A DNA stretch of 64,000 bases from Methanocella_A sp964548585. Its GTDB lineage: Archaea; Halobacteriota; Methanocellia; Methanocellales; Methanocellaceae. The stretch's first letter is position 1; each line of letters starts with the position of its first letter. Where the stretch lies: assembly GCA_964548585.1 (NCBI GenBank), contig CAZJRS010000002.1, forward strand, positions 1 to 64,000, given 5' to 3'. Of the stretch, positions 49,357 to 58,870 are shown in pieces. Both the position numbers and the translations under genes were made by a program. The notes below the pieces were generated by a model. The model was not told the DNA's origin. It ran no database searches and saw only the letters and a program-made list of their open reading frames with translations.

Positions 49357-52300
49357 TTATGGCATCGATACCCAGTAGCCATGACCGGACTCGATATAGT
49401 TCAACTCTGGATAGTATTGGTAGTAGTAGCCGTTGGGGTCTGGGGAGTAGTATTCCCATTCTTGGGCTGTTACGTCCCAGCCCCAGACCTCTAGGGCAGC
49501 TGGGTACATGAATGCAGGCGTCTCTGGAGTTATACCGGTGGATCCCACAAAATTCCAGTCCGGTTGTAGCGTGAACGGACTGTTTGGCGAAGAATCAGGG
49601 ACAAATCCCAGCACTGTAAATGACGCGGATTTGTTCATCTCAACCCAGTAAGCTTTTCCAGTATCTATGTTTGTCAACTCTGGATAGTATTGGTAGTAGT
49701 AGCCGTTGGGGTCTGGGGAGTAGTATTCCCATTCTTGGGCTGTTACGTCCCAGCCCCAGACCTCTACGATACCTGATCTGACATCTCCAGGAAATATGGT
49801 GGCTAAATCGTTGTTTTCCACTCTCAATGGCAGCGATATCAGGTTCCATCCTTCCACTAGATCCAGCGTCACGGACTCGATCCGGTCCTCGACAATGCTG
49901 ATCGTAGTGGAGACAGTACTACCAGTTTGAGCCCCCTCCGGGCTGCTGATGAGCGTGAGCACGAGCGTCCTGTCTCCTGTCGTACCGCCCAGGACTGTCA
50001 GATTAAACGTAGCCTCGCGTGCCCCCTGCGATATTTCGACGCTGAATGGCAAAGCAGCATAGTCCGTGCCTGCTGTCGCATTCCCTCCAGTAGCGCTCAC
50101 GCCTAACGAGATGGGCGTATCGATACATCCGTCCCTTTCGATAGTAATAGTCAGCTCCGCATCACTGCGGGTGACTGAGTACGTTGCGCTGGCGAACTCT
50201 ACTGTCGGGTCCTGGTATGCTGGCCCGATCGCGAGGCCTGTCGTGTTGTTGCCTGCCATTATTGGAAATACTGGGAAACCGTCCGGCAACGTGAACTTCT
50301 CAAATATCCGGCTCTCTATTCCTGCCCCGTACAGTACCTCTCCATCGGCGGACAGGCCTATGACACCCGGGGCCGGCATGCTTTTATGGCCTTGCGAAGC
50401 GCCGTCGGGGAGGCTTATTATATCTATACTATCCAGATCAGGGTAAGACACGTATCCGAGCCCGCCGTCGGGGCTGACCACGATGTCGTACGGCTGTCCC
50501 GCCAGGTTTATGGTCGTGACCTGAGCACCGTTGATGACCGAGATGCTGTTGCTGCCGTAATTCGTGATGTAAGCCCGCCCGTCGGGGGCGACCGCAATAT
50601 TCTGCGGGCTGCTCCCCACGTTCACCGTCGAAGTTACTGAGCCCGTCTGGGTATTGATCTTCGAGACCGTGCCTGCTGCTCTGTTCACCGCATATGCAGT
50701 CAATCCGTCCGGGCTGAAGGCCACGGCCTCAGGGCTCTGGCCTACGTTTACCGTGCTGGATACTGTGCGAGTGCTCAGGTTTACCAGGGATACCGTGTTA
50801 CTGCCGCTGTTGGCGACTGCCGCTGTGCTGCCATCGGGGCTGACAGCTATGCCATGTGGCCTGTCACCCACTGTTATGGGTTGCAGAAACGCTAGGGTTC
50901 TTACAATGAATATCCGAAGCTTGCCGGTAGAGTTGTCCGTCACATATACGAAAGCGCCTCCCGGGCTGACAGCCACATCATGGGCGCCTGTACCGGCGTC
51001 GAGCACCGCGATGACCGTATTGCTCGTCACGTCGATCATGCTCAGAGAGCCATCTGTCTCGCTGGCTGCGAAGGCCAGCGTCGCCGGCAGGGGCGAGGGT
51101 ACTGTCTCATCATCGATAATGGTCAGCGGGGCCAAGTCATCGTCGATCACAGCTCCGCCTGTCGGGTTGTACAGCAACAGGGCTATTGTCTCGGATTCTT
51201 CCAGGAACTGATCGCCGGTGATCGGCACCGTGAACGTTTGAGTGGTCTCGCCCGTGGCGAAGCTGAGCGTTCCCTGCACCGTGGTGAAATCCCTTGCAGA
51301 GGTATTGCCCTCTAATGCCTGGTAGTCTACAGTGCATGAGCTACTAGAAGAGCCTCTGGTGACTGTAATCACAGCCGACCCTGCATTTTCTGCTACTGTG
51401 TACGAGGGCTGGCTGAACCCAACTATACTGTACGAGTCTTGTGTATATGCTTTCAGGCATATACTACAACCCATATCAGTGGCTGCGTCATACCAGGTCA
51501 CCCCATTAACGCTGTAAAACGTCTCAGAAGCATTCTGGACTGCGCCGGAGCTATAGTCGGCATCTGCATATTCGACGGGTATCGGGTATCCGTAGCCCGG
51601 AGTACGCAGCCGTACCTCAATACGGAATGCCTGGCCGGCATCGAGCGGGACACTGCTATCCAGCTGGACTGTGTGGTATCCCGGCACGGCAATCGTGCCA
51701 GAGGTAGTCTGCATCAGCACGCCGCCCCTGTATACTTTGATCTGGTACTCTGAGTTGACTGCGGCCGTGTAGAATCCAGTAGCTTTCAGTACCTGTTCTC
51801 CTGTAGACTCGTAGTTGGAGGCAAAATATGCTGTATCAGCGCCGTTGCCTATGCTGCTAACCCAGCCGAGCCAGTCATACTGGTATATGTGGTCGTAATT
51901 GTAGGTCGGCTCTGCCGTAAACACGGTGTTATCCTTGCCGATCTTAGTATCATAATAGGAGATGTAGAAGTACCCTGCTTCGCCCCAGTCGGTGTTCCAG
52001 CTGTTCCTAACGATAAACGCGCCGTTGCCCGAAGGAACCGACGTGAAATTGTTTTTATTGTAATTATCGTCCCACCCGACAATTGCCACGGCATGGTTGA
52101 TCGAGCCTGACCCGGAGTAATAATACGAGTGCGTGCTACTGTCGTAGCTACTGGCATCGTAACGTATAGTAGTATACAGTGCCCCGTAAGTCATGATGGC
52201 CGACTTAATATTATCGTTGTTTGTGTAGCCAGCCCTGGGCGGGAGGTACAGTACGTCCTGTACGTGCTTCACCGGTGGATATGATGGCGATGAAATTGAA

Positions 52301-53001
52301 TCCGGATCATACGGATCGGTAGCTTCGTTCACCGGGCCGCTCCACCGCACGAGGTATGCAGTGGACATGTAATCATTGCCACCTCCCAGGTTCGGGTCTA
52401 AATCGAAACCAGCGGTATTCTTCATGTTATTTTCTGAGAAGTCGCGGGTTTCTCCCGCCATGAGGTATGATTCCAGTGAAGCATATGTGGCAAATGCCCA
52501 GCAGCTGCCTGATGTGCTCTGGTCTCTTATGGCCATGAGCTTGCCCGTCTGGCGCAGGTCGTACGATGTCGGCAAACCGACCATATCGTGGCTCGCGGTG
52601 ACGATGCCTTCGCTTGCTTTGCCGCTGAGCAATGCGTCGCTCACGTCACTACCGGCGAGATACGAAAAGTCCGTCCGGCGGGGTATGAGGCCCATCGCAT
52701 GTCCCGAGCCGTTCTCTATTTCGGGCTCTGCCGCAGAAACAAGGGAACGGTGCGAACTCGCCGATTGCTGATACTTGATATAATCCTGGCTTAGGGGCGC
52801 CATGGAAACAGCCCCTGCATCGTCGATCTGCTCCACTGCGAAAGCCGGCGCGGTGCATGAGATGACCATGAGTATAAGGGCAAAAATGGCCCCGGCCTTG
52901 GAAAAAATATGCACAGGATTACCTTGACGGCTCAGGCGTTCATCTTTCGAGGCACGGTGAGATGTCAATGGGCTTATAGGTTCACCAGTCGGGGACTTCA
53001 C
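49357..53001 (-). CDS. secreted papain-like (C1) protease with Calx-beta and YVTN propeller domains
   Basis: 1214 residues, GTG start after AGGTGGTG. Signal peptide near residues 32-55; C1 peptidase with catalytic Cys in STSGSCWAFA (Cys167), His in NHAVAIVGWDDN and Asn in RNSWNTDWGEAGYF; a lectin-like beta domain; Calx-beta (about 530-640); a YVTN-type beta-propeller with SPDGSTAAVANSGSNTVSL repeats; a second Calx-beta; and two copies of a WNLISLPL/EVWGWDVTAQEWEYY module. A cell-surface or secreted protease/adhesin. The C-terminal modules contain a near-identical DNA repeat. Confidence 0.88.
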   Translation of the reverse strand: MKSPTGEPISPLTSHRASKDERLSRQGNPVHIFSKAGAIFALILMVISCTAPAFAVEQIDDAGAVSMAPLSQDYIKYQQSASSHRSLVSAAEPEIENGSGHAMGLIPRRTDFSYLAGSDVSDALLSGKASEGIVTASHDMVGLPTSYDLRQTGKLMAIRDQSTSGSCWAFATYASLESYLMAGETRDFSENNMKNTAGFDLDPNLGGGNDYMSTAYLVRWSGPVNEATDPYDPDSISSPSYPPVKHVQDVLYLPPRAGYTNNDNIKSAIMTYGALYTTIRYDASSYDSSTHSYYYSGSGSINHAVAIVGWDDNYNKNNFTSVPSGNGAFIVRNSWNTDWGEAGYFYISYYDTKIGKDNTVFTAEPTYNYDHIYQYDWLGWVSSIGNGADTAYFASNYESTGEQVLKATGFYTAAVNSEYQIKVYRGGVLMQTTSGTIAVPGYHTVQLDSSVPLDAGQAFRIEVRLRTPGYGYPIPVEYADADYSSGAVQNASETFYSVNGVTWYDAATDMGCSICLKAYTQDSYSIVGFSQPSYTVAENAGSAVITVTRGSSSSSCTVDYQALEGNTSARDFTTVQGTLSFATGETTQTFTVPITGDQFLEESETIALLLYNPTGGAVIDDDLAPLTIIDDETVPSPLPATLAFAASETDGSLSMIDVTSNTVIAVLDAGTGAHDVAVSPGGAFVYVTDNSTGKLRIFIVRTLAFLQPITVGDRPHGIAVSPDGSTAAVANSGSNTVSLVNLSTRTVSSTVNVGQSPEAVAFSPDGLTAYAVNRAAGTVSKINTQTGSVTSTVNVGSSPQNIAVAPDGRAYITNYGSNSISVINGAQVTTINLAGQPYDIVVSPDGGLGYVSYPDLDSIDIISLPDGASQGHKSMPAPGVIGLSADGEVLYGAGIESRIFEKFTLPDGFPVFPIMAGNNTTGLAIGPAYQDPTVEFASATYSVTRSDAELTITIERDGCIDTPISLGVSATGGNATAGTDYAALPFSVEISQGAREATFNLTVLGGTTGDRTLVLTLISSPEGAQTGSTVSTTISIVEDRIESVTLDLVEGWNLISLPLRVENNDLATIFPGDVRSGIVEVWGWDVTAQEWEYYSPDPNGYYYQYYPELTNIDTGKAYWVEMNKSASFTVLGFVPDSSPNSPFTLQPDWNFVGSTGITPETPAFMYPAALEVWGWDVTAQEWEYYSPDPNGYYYQYYPELNYIESGHGYWVSMP
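49400..49495. repeat. about 92-bp repeat in the protease C-terminus, copy 1
   Basis: Virtually identical to 49675-49768. Encodes EVWGWDVTAQEWEYYSPDPN and the following Tyr-rich turn. Silent sites match too, pointing to gene conversion or recent duplication. Confidence 0.85.
49675..49768. repeat. about 92-bp repeat in the protease C-terminus, copy 2
   Basis: Second copy of the module, about 275 bp (one domain length) upstream in the coding sense. Unequal crossing-over between the copies would delete or add one module in frame. Confidence 0.85.
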
Positions 53002-53170
53002 TGTAACTTACACCACCTGTTTTTCTTTGCCAGTTGCCCCCACATCCGGCGATGATACTATTCCACCTTTAAATATCAGACCGCATGTAATACGATATAT
53101 TTTTTGTATACCGATTGTAAGTACTCAATTAAAAAAATAGTTTATACGTCAGCCACGATGGGTTGACGTA

Positions 53171-54241
53171 TCACTCTTCACTATCTTTAGTCTCTTTCTT
53201 CCTCTTTTTACGGGACGGCGGCAATGGGATAGCTTCCTCGGAAAGCTCCTCCTGTTCCGGCTCCGGTTCCGGCACTGGCGTCGGCGGGAGCTCCATCGCA
53301 TCTATCATTTCAACCAGCCGTTTCTTGACCTCATTCACGCCCTCGCCATTCAGCGTTGACATTTCCATGTCAGCTTCGGTCTTCGAGTGCTCGACGTCGA
53401 TCTTGTTGGCTACGACCAGCACCGGCATCTCGACCAGGTTCTTCACTTCTTCGAGCAGTTCTTCCTGCTCCTTCAGCGTGAAACCGCAGGTCTCGCTCGG
53501 GTCTACGATAAAGAGCAGCACGTTGCCTACGTGCCTGAGGGCGGCGATCGCCTGTAGCTCGATGTCGTTACGCTTTTCCAGCGGACGGTCGAGCAGGCCC
53601 GGCGTATCGATTACCTGGTGCCTGATCCTGTTCTTAGTAAAATGGCCGATAAGGATGCCCTTGGTCGTGAACGGGTATGGGGCGATCTCGGGCTTTGCCC
53701 CGGTAATGCTGGCCACAAAGCTCGACTTGCCCACATTTGGATAGCCGGCCACTACTATCGTCGGCTCGGCTTTAACTTCCGGCAGCTGACGCAGCTTGTT
53801 TCTAGCGTCGTTCAGGAACCGTAGGTCCTTGTCCACGTCGTAGGCGATGGAAGCCATCCGGGCGAACGCCTGCTTTCGATCCAGGGTCGGGTCCTGGCTT
53901 TTACGGATGATACTCACGTACTTGCGGGAGATCTCCTTCGACTTATCCGCAGCCCAGCTCACCGAAGAAAGCTTCTTCTTCAGGTCATCCACACCCACGA
54001 TGATCTCGGCGAGATCCCTGTAGAAGGGCTCGATCTTGTCCAGGCTCGGCCAGTCCTTGATCGCATTGCGCAGGTTATCGCTCAGGATGTTACCTGCGGT
54101 GATCACCATCGACTCTTCGATCTCTCTCTTGTCCGTATATTCTCCGCCTATCTTGCCCCTGCCCGCACGGACGGCGCGGGAGAACGCCTTATCCACAAGC
54201 TCATCGGCGGTTAGTATGGTGTGGATTTTTTCGAATATCAT
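53171..54241 (-). CDS. Nog1-like GTP-binding protein
   Basis: 356 residues: helical NOG1 N-domain (1-165), then G1 GYPNVGKSS, G2-region PYPFTTKGILIGHF, G3 DTPGLLDRPLEKRN, G4 NKID, and an acidic/basic tail ending KKRKKETKDSEE. It belongs to the OBG/Nog1 group involved in large-subunit ribosome assembly. Typical archaeal length, shorter than eukaryotic Nog1. Confidence 0.93.
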   Translation of the reverse strand: MIFEKIHTILTADELVDKAFSRAVRAGRGKIGGEYTDKREIEESMVITAGNILSDNLRNAIKDWPSLDKIEPFYRDLAEIIVGVDDLKKKLSSVSWAADKSKEISRKYVSIIRKSQDPTLDRKQAFARMASIAYDVDKDLRFLNDARNKLRQLPEVKAEPTIVVAGYPNVGKSSFVASITGAKPEIAPYPFTTKGILIGHFTKNRIRHQVIDTPGLLDRPLEKRNDIELQAIAALRHVGNVLLFIVDPSETCGFTLKEQEELLEEVKNLVEMPVLVVANKIDVEHSKTEADMEMSTLNGEGVNEVKKRLVEMIDAMELPPTPVPEPEPEQEELSEEAIPLPPSRKKRKKETKDSEE

Positions 54242-54416
54242 TAATTTCCCTCAGTATAGAGTATCCTGTTCATATAAGTAGTATTTATAACGAGCAGTGC
54301 GGGACGGGCAACATATAATATAGCTGTGGGCTTATTAATATGATCGGGCGGCACGCAGAAGGAGTAGCGACCCCGGCCAATGAATACTCAATGCCGCTAA
54401 CCGAGGGGACTTTAAC

Positions 54417-54656
54417 ATGGAAGACGTAGATATCAGCATGGGCAGCGGCTGGAAGATGACCATCCGCATGGACGAGGACAAGTACGGAAAACAGTTCATC
54501 GAGATCGCCAAAGTGCGCAAGGACATGAAGATCGGCCGTTTCAAGCTCAACCCCCGGTACGCTCGCAAGCTCGGCGAAGAGCTGATCCGGATTGGCGAAG
54601 AGATGGAGAAAGGGGGCGGCCTCGGCGAAGAGTCCGGGGACTCGGGGGAGGAATAG
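54417..54656 (+). CDS. uncharacterised small acidic/basic protein
   Basis: 79 residues: a strand-rich core with GSGWKMTIRMDEDKYGKQFI and IGRFKLNPRYARKLGEELI, then a Gly/Glu tail. It looks like a small nucleic-acid- or protein-binding fold. GAGGGGACT precedes the ATG. No family recognised; it is convergent with the AT-hook gene. Confidence 0.55.
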   Translation: MEDVDISMGSGWKMTIRMDEDKYGKQFIEIAKVRKDMKIGRFKLNPRYARKLGEELIRIGEEMEKGGGLGEESGDSGEE

Positions 54657-54668
54657 CCCCATCCTCTT

Positions 54669-55328
54669 TTACGAACGCTTCTGGTATACTCCTTTCTTTC
54701 CCGGATTTTCCACTCTCTCGATGATCTTTTTCTCCATGAGCCTATCGCGTATCAGGGGGAAGTAGAACAGCCGGAAAGTCGGGAATGGTACGCCGATCTC
54801 TCCCTGGTCATAGCTTTCTTTCAGCATGCCTACGGTAACGTTTTTTTGAGTATCAAAGTTCTTGACGACCATGTGAAATGCATTTACCAGCGGCCCCGGT
54901 TTGATCTTCTTATACCGGTCGTGGCTTAGGTACCAGTTTATGTCGTTCTGAGGATCGTATTCCGTGGTGACTGTGCCCTTCTCGCGACCGCCTTCCCGGG
55001 CATGGCCGGTAGCCTGGGTCTTACGAGGCCGGCCTCTGCCGCGTTTTGCAGCCGGGGGGGTGCCGGGAGCCGACTCAAGCGTCTTTAGCCGCTCCTGCAG
55101 CGCGCTAATTTTTCCCTCTATGCTGCTCAGCGTGCCCTTGAAACTTTTTAGTGAACGCGCTTCCTCGACTGTGCCGGACCCCATTGCCTGTCTAAGGACT
55201 TTATTTAAATGTGTGGAGAATTTTTCCTCTCCCTTTGTCCTTTCCAGCCAGTCCGCAACATCGTTGTCGATAGTGCCGCCAATGCGGACTTTATGTATAG
55301 ACTTGGCTTTCACTGCCATACCAATCAT
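54669..55328 (-). CDS. DNA-binding protein with AT-hook and terminal winged helix
   Basis: 219 residues. N-terminal ribbon-helix-helix-like part (KVRIGGTIDNDVADWLERTK), a coiled coil (60-88), an AT-hook core KRGRGRPRKTQ near 95-105, and a C-terminal winged-helix-like domain. A TATA box ATTTATATAATAAA lies about 25 bp before the ATG at 55328, so the mRNA is probably leaderless. ATG 55319 is also possible. Likely chromosomal or regulatory DNA binder; targets unknown. Confidence 0.65.
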   Translation of the reverse strand: MIGMAVKAKSIHKVRIGGTIDNDVADWLERTKGEEKFSTHLNKVLRQAMGSGTVEEARSLKSFKGTLSSIEGKISALQERLKTLESAPGTPPAAKRGRGRPRKTQATGHAREGGREKGTVTTEYDPQNDINWYLSHDRYKKIKPGPLVNAFHMVVKNFDTQKNVTVGMLKESYDQGEIGVPFPTFRLFYFPLIRDRLMEKKIIERVENPGKKGVYQKRS

Positions 55329-55611
55329 ATTATAGTTAACCTTTTATTATATAAATATATAGCATATGGCGTATTTTTTATCCATGTTTACCATATACCC
55401 TGCTGCCGCCGGTACGGCGATAAAAATGTCGGCAGAGAAGCCCTGTTTTACCGTAAATATCCCCCGGGCATTGCCGCGTCGGGCTAGCGTGTGGGAGCAT
55501 ATTTAACAGGAAATATCCTGTCGATATCCGGTCAGATATCACCAGATAAAATATTTATATCAACGGCACCGCAATCATACCACTTAACGATTATCACTGG
55601 AGCACCCCCTA

Positions 55612-56172
55612 ATGGCCGGTATACGAGACAGGATTAAAAAGTTCAAGACCGATCACCCGGACATCTACAATTTCCTTCAAGACCTCATCTTCTCGCTGGC
55701 AGTTGTAGCCGTAATTGCCCTGATCCTGTATGCGTATGCGGGGACGTGGCCGCCTGAGGCGGCGGTCATCGGCACGAGCATGCTCCCTAACCTCCAGGCC
55801 GGAGATCTGGTTCTCCTGCAGCACATCGACCGTTCGCCTGTGCACACGGCCGAGGACTCTCTTTCAACAAATTACACCATGTACGGCAAACCAGGTGACG
55901 TTGTCGTATACTATCCCCACGGCGACACCTCCCATTCAATGGTCATCCACCGCGTGATCCGGTGGGTTAACGAGTCAGAGCCCATGTGGCCCAACGGGCC
56001 TGCGGCACCTCATGAAGGCTACATCACCCTCGGGGACAACAACCACGGCATTTACGACCAGGAAGGCAGCGTCAGCCTTCTGGACCCGGTTAAGAAAGAA
56101 TGGGTACACGGGGTAGTCAAGTTCAGGGTACCGTACCTTGGGTACCTGAAAGCGATGGTACCTAACATTTAG
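55612..56172 (+). CDS. signal peptidase I, ER/archaeal type
   Basis: 186 residues with an N-terminal membrane helix (21-42), the catalytic Ser in IGTSMLPNLQAGDLVLL, the box with His replacing bacterial Lys in HSMVIHRVIRW, and LGDNNHGIYDQ with the acidic residue. It removes signal peptides from secreted proteins such as the surface proteins in this window. GGAG precedes the ATG by nine bases. Confidence 0.93.
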   Translation: MAGIRDRIKKFKTDHPDIYNFLQDLIFSLAVVAVIALILYAYAGTWPPEAAVIGTSMLPNLQAGDLVLLQHIDRSPVHTAEDSLSTNYTMYGKPGDVVVYYPHGDTSHSMVIHRVIRWVNESEPMWPNGPAAPHEGYITLGDNNHGIYDQEGSVSLLDPVKKEWVHGVVKFRVPYLGYLKAMVPNI

Positions 56173-56216
56173 GCTAGCTGGTCAGACATACTAAAAGAAA
56201 ACACGGTCTCTGGTTT

Positions 56217-56882
56217 TCAGACCCATCCTCTCTGCACCCAGTGCAGGTAGTCGTGGGCCCACTTTTCCTTGTTCGCCCGGATCGACTCGCCGAACATCTC
56301 CCGGTACCTTTTGTGGGTGGCTTCCTGATCAGGGTATGTGCGGTGCTCTTTCGCCGCAGCCACGAGGTCTTTCCCGAGCAAGTACGCCTTTTCCATCGCC
56401 TCGTTGATAGAGCCGGGCTTCTGGCCGATGGCAGCACCGGCTCCGCCGATGACTGTTGCTCCGCAGTTGATCATAAACGTGTTCATGTAATTGACCACGA
56501 GGTCGACCCCACTGCTCCCTGTTGTGCTGACCGATATGCCGTACTTGCCGCTGAAATGCTGGCAGTGGATGGCGTCGCTCATGCGGTCCATCAGGGTTTT
56601 CATCTGTCCGGTAACGCTGTCGATGTATGACGGGCTTCCCAGGATGATGGCGTCAGCCTTGAGCATCTTCTCCATCACATAGGAAAAATCATCGTCCTGA
56701 TCGCATTTTCCCTTGTTATAACATGCTCCGCAGCCCTTACAATAGCCGATCCTGAGCTTGGTGATGTCGACGATCTCGGTATCTGCGCCCGCCTGGCTGG
56801 ATCCCTCTATTGCCGCCTCCATAAGCCGAAGCGTGGAGCTGTTTTTACCACGGGGGCTGCCTATGATGCCGGTGACCTTCAT
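56217..56882 (-). CDS. iron-sulfur flavoprotein (NADPH-dependent FMN reductase family)
   Basis: 221 residues: FMN-binding flavodoxin-like start MKVTGIIGSPRGKNSSTLRL, a compact cluster motif CKGCGACYNKGKC (residues 48-60) that binds 4Fe-4S, and GSPSYIDSVTGQMKTLMDR. Such Isf proteins of methanogens use ferredoxin electrons to reduce oxygen or peroxide. No partner gene is adjacent. Confidence 0.92.
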   Translation of the reverse strand: MKVTGIIGSPRGKNSSTLRLMEAAIEGSSQAGADTEIVDITKLRIGYCKGCGACYNKGKCDQDDDFSYVMEKMLKADAIILGSPSYIDSVTGQMKTLMDRMSDAIHCQHFSGKYGISVSTTGSSGVDLVVNYMNTFMINCGATVIGGAGAAIGQKPGSINEAMEKAYLLGKDLVAAAKEHRTYPDQEATHKRYREMFGESIRANKEKWAHDYLHWVQRGWV

Positions 56883-57058
56883 ACTCCTAAGATCAGTTTG
56901 GGGGTATTAGTAGTTATTGTGGAAGAAGGCTGCAGTCATCCTAAAAAGGATAAAAATACGTATAAGTTGCCTGTTGTAAAAATCCCGGTTATCGATCAGG
57001 TCCGAGATGCAAAAGCAGCTTGCGAATAATCAAATATATGCTGATGGCCATCCGGCCA

Positions 57059-57475
57059 TCAGGCCATCACTTCTTTGCTGATGGGTTCGATCTTTTTGGA
57101 CATTGTCTTGAAGCGCTTGATGCCGTCAGCCAGCCCGTTATCCTCGGAGAGTACGTGTACCTGGTCGATGATGTCTTCTTCAGATGGCGCATTGGTAAAA
57201 TGCAAAGTAGTCTCGCCCCCGCTCTCGATCAGCACGAACTTCCCGTTCATGATGGTTACCAGCCCGCAGGCCTGTAGGGGTGTCGGTGCGATCTCCTCAA
57301 GCACATCTTCATCTCCCGTACAGACGTAAACGCCTCTGGTATTGAGCCTGTCGGAGAACCGCACAACCTTAATGCTCTCGATCTCTTTGGCGGTGTTGTC
57401 CAGATCATTGCGGATCTTTTCGGTAATGTTATAGGTCAGCACTGTCCTGGGGGTGGTAGCAAATTGTGTCATCAT
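57059..57475 (-). CDS. uncharacterised 138-aa protein
   Basis: Alpha/beta protein with a strand-rich centre (YVCTGDEDVLEEI, LVTIMNGKFVLIESGGETT) and a C-terminal helical section. No membrane segment, two cysteines, two alternative Met starts at the very beginning. No family recognised. It stands alone between the flavoprotein (same strand) and the PIG-L gene. Confidence 0.5.
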   Translation of the reverse strand: MMTQFATTPRTVLTYNITEKIRNDLDNTAKEIESIKVVRFSDRLNTRGVYVCTGDEDVLEEIAPTPLQACGLVTIMNGKFVLIESGGETTLHFTNAPSEEDIIDQVHVLSEDNGLADGIKRFKTMSKKIEPISKEVMA

Positions 57476-57863
57476 GGCTTTTTCCTTCTCCGATTTTCCT
57501 TATTTCAAGTCATAGGTATCCCCTCAGGGTCTTTAAACCTGCGATGGCCGATCACGGAAATGATGCTTCCGCATCGCGGATCAGAGTAAAAACCACGCGG
57601 ATTTCCGCGGATAATGTAGAAAAGTACCTGACATACGTCGATTCATTGAAATCGCCCAGCGTCGGTTGAATTTAAAATATAATTATGATTTTATAAATAC
57701 GTACATATAACCATTACAGCTGTTTTTATAACTAAGCTTTTGTGTATCGTGCTACATCTATGAAATGCCTTAACGGCGTATCTGTTATCCATCCGTCTGT
57801 GTGGTCCTGTATATGATCAATAGATCACAACATATTTTTATGATCATATAAAGAGTATAAGCT
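57476..57863. other. 387-bp intergenic region without a supported gene
   Basis: AT-rich from 57665, with several TATA-like words, including TCATATAAAG some 20 bp before the PIG-L start. No repeat or stable fold stands out. Confidence 0.5.
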
Positions 57864-58568
57864 ATGGCAAAGCTTACTGTATTAGCCATCGGCGCTCACG
57901 CCGATCCGTTCGACATGCCCTATCAGTGTGGCGGCACGCTCGCGAAGATGGCGGGTGCCGGAAATCGCGTGATCTGCGTATCTTCCTGTGACGAGAACCA
58001 GGAAGAAGCTACACGGGTAGCGAAAGTACTCGGCTGCGAGACCATGTTCCTGGATCTGGAGGAAGGCGAAATCCAGAACGATACGGCGACCGTTCACAAG
58101 ATCGTGGAACTCATCCGGACGATCAAGCCGGATATTGTCATCACCCACCAGCCCACGGATTACAACCCCGATCACCGGGCGTTGTCCGCCGCAGTCCTGG
58201 GCGCCTGCCTACTATCCCGGGTCGGGGAGGTAAAGACCAAACACAAGCCCTACAAAGTTCCTTGTCTCTACTATTCCGAGACGTCGAGCGGTATAAACTC
58301 GACCGTCGACATCTACGTGGACATAGAGAGCACCATTAAGACCAAGATCAAGGCACTGAAAGAACATAAAAGCCTGTACGAGAAGGCGGGCGTGGAGCAC
58401 CTCGGCAGCGTGGAGCACCTCATCGAGCGTGAAGAAACCACTGCGAGGTACCGGGGCATGCAGGTCGAGATCGAGTATGCCGAGGCATTTTCACAGGCTG
58501 TGAACTATCGGGTAATGCGAGCCTTCAGTACCTTGCCGTTCCCGGATGTGCCTGTGCACAATAAGTAA
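57864..58568 (+). CDS. PIG-L family deacetylase
   Basis: 234 residues. The N-terminal zinc motif is AHADPFD, a variant of AHPDD-E in which Asp2 is Pro, followed by CGGTLAKM; the second motif HQPTDYNPDHRALSAAV is complete. Members deacetylate N-acetylglucosaminyl lipids or related amides. The unusual first motif may change metal binding. ATG with TATA about 20-25 bp upstream, likely leaderless. Confidence 0.85.
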   Translation: MAKLTVLAIGAHADPFDMPYQCGGTLAKMAGAGNRVICVSSCDENQEEATRVAKVLGCETMFLDLEEGEIQNDTATVHKIVELIRTIKPDIVITHQPTDYNPDHRALSAAVLGACLLSRVGEVKTKHKPYKVPCLYYSETSSGINSTVDIYVDIESTIKTKIKALKEHKSLYEKAGVEHLGSVEHLIEREETTARYRGMQVEIEYAEAFSQAVNYRVMRAFSTLPFPDVPVHNK

Positions 58569-58584
58569 CGTATAAAAAATGCCC

Positions 58585-58645
58585 TTCGAGTTTGTCTTGC
58601 GTCGAGAGTCATGGGGAACTTTTTCAAAAGTTCCCTGACACCTTA
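58585..58645. repeat. G-rich hairpin repeat before tRNA-Arg
   Basis: GGGGAACTTTT/AAAAGTTCCC (58613-58635) with the same upstream linker AATGCCCTTCGAG seen near 36580 and 40345. The TTTTTTAAGG on the minus strand just downstream of the tRNA probably terminates it. Confidence 0.75.
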
Positions 58646-58659
58646 AAAAACTTTTTTAG

Positions 58660-58731
58660 CGCCCCCACGGGGATTCGAACCCCGGTCTAGAGCTCCGCAG
58701 GCTCCAAGGATGTCCACTACCCTATAGGGGC
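58660..58731 (-). tRNA. tRNA-Arg (GCG)
   Basis: Reads as a full cloverleaf on the minus strand: acceptor GCCCCTA/TGGGGGC, D arm GGGT..ATCC, anticodon arm GGAGC-CTGCGGA-GCTCT with anticodon GCG, four-base variable loop and T arm CGGGG-TTCGAAT-CCCCG, discriminator G. CCA is not encoded. No intron. GCG decodes CGC and CGU. Confidence 0.93.
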
Positions 58732-58870
58732 ACGTATTAAACCGCGCGGATAGTTGTTGCGTTCCACATAATGTACACATCATTACATAAACTTATCGCA
58801 GGCGCGGCAGCAAGCTGCCGAACATCAAGTGCCTGTGGCATCCGCGAATCCTGCACAAAAACTTGTTTTT

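Noticed and set aside
57466..57669. 67-codon frame in the gap before PIG-L
   Set aside because: No ribosome site or recognisable sequence; kept as intergenic.
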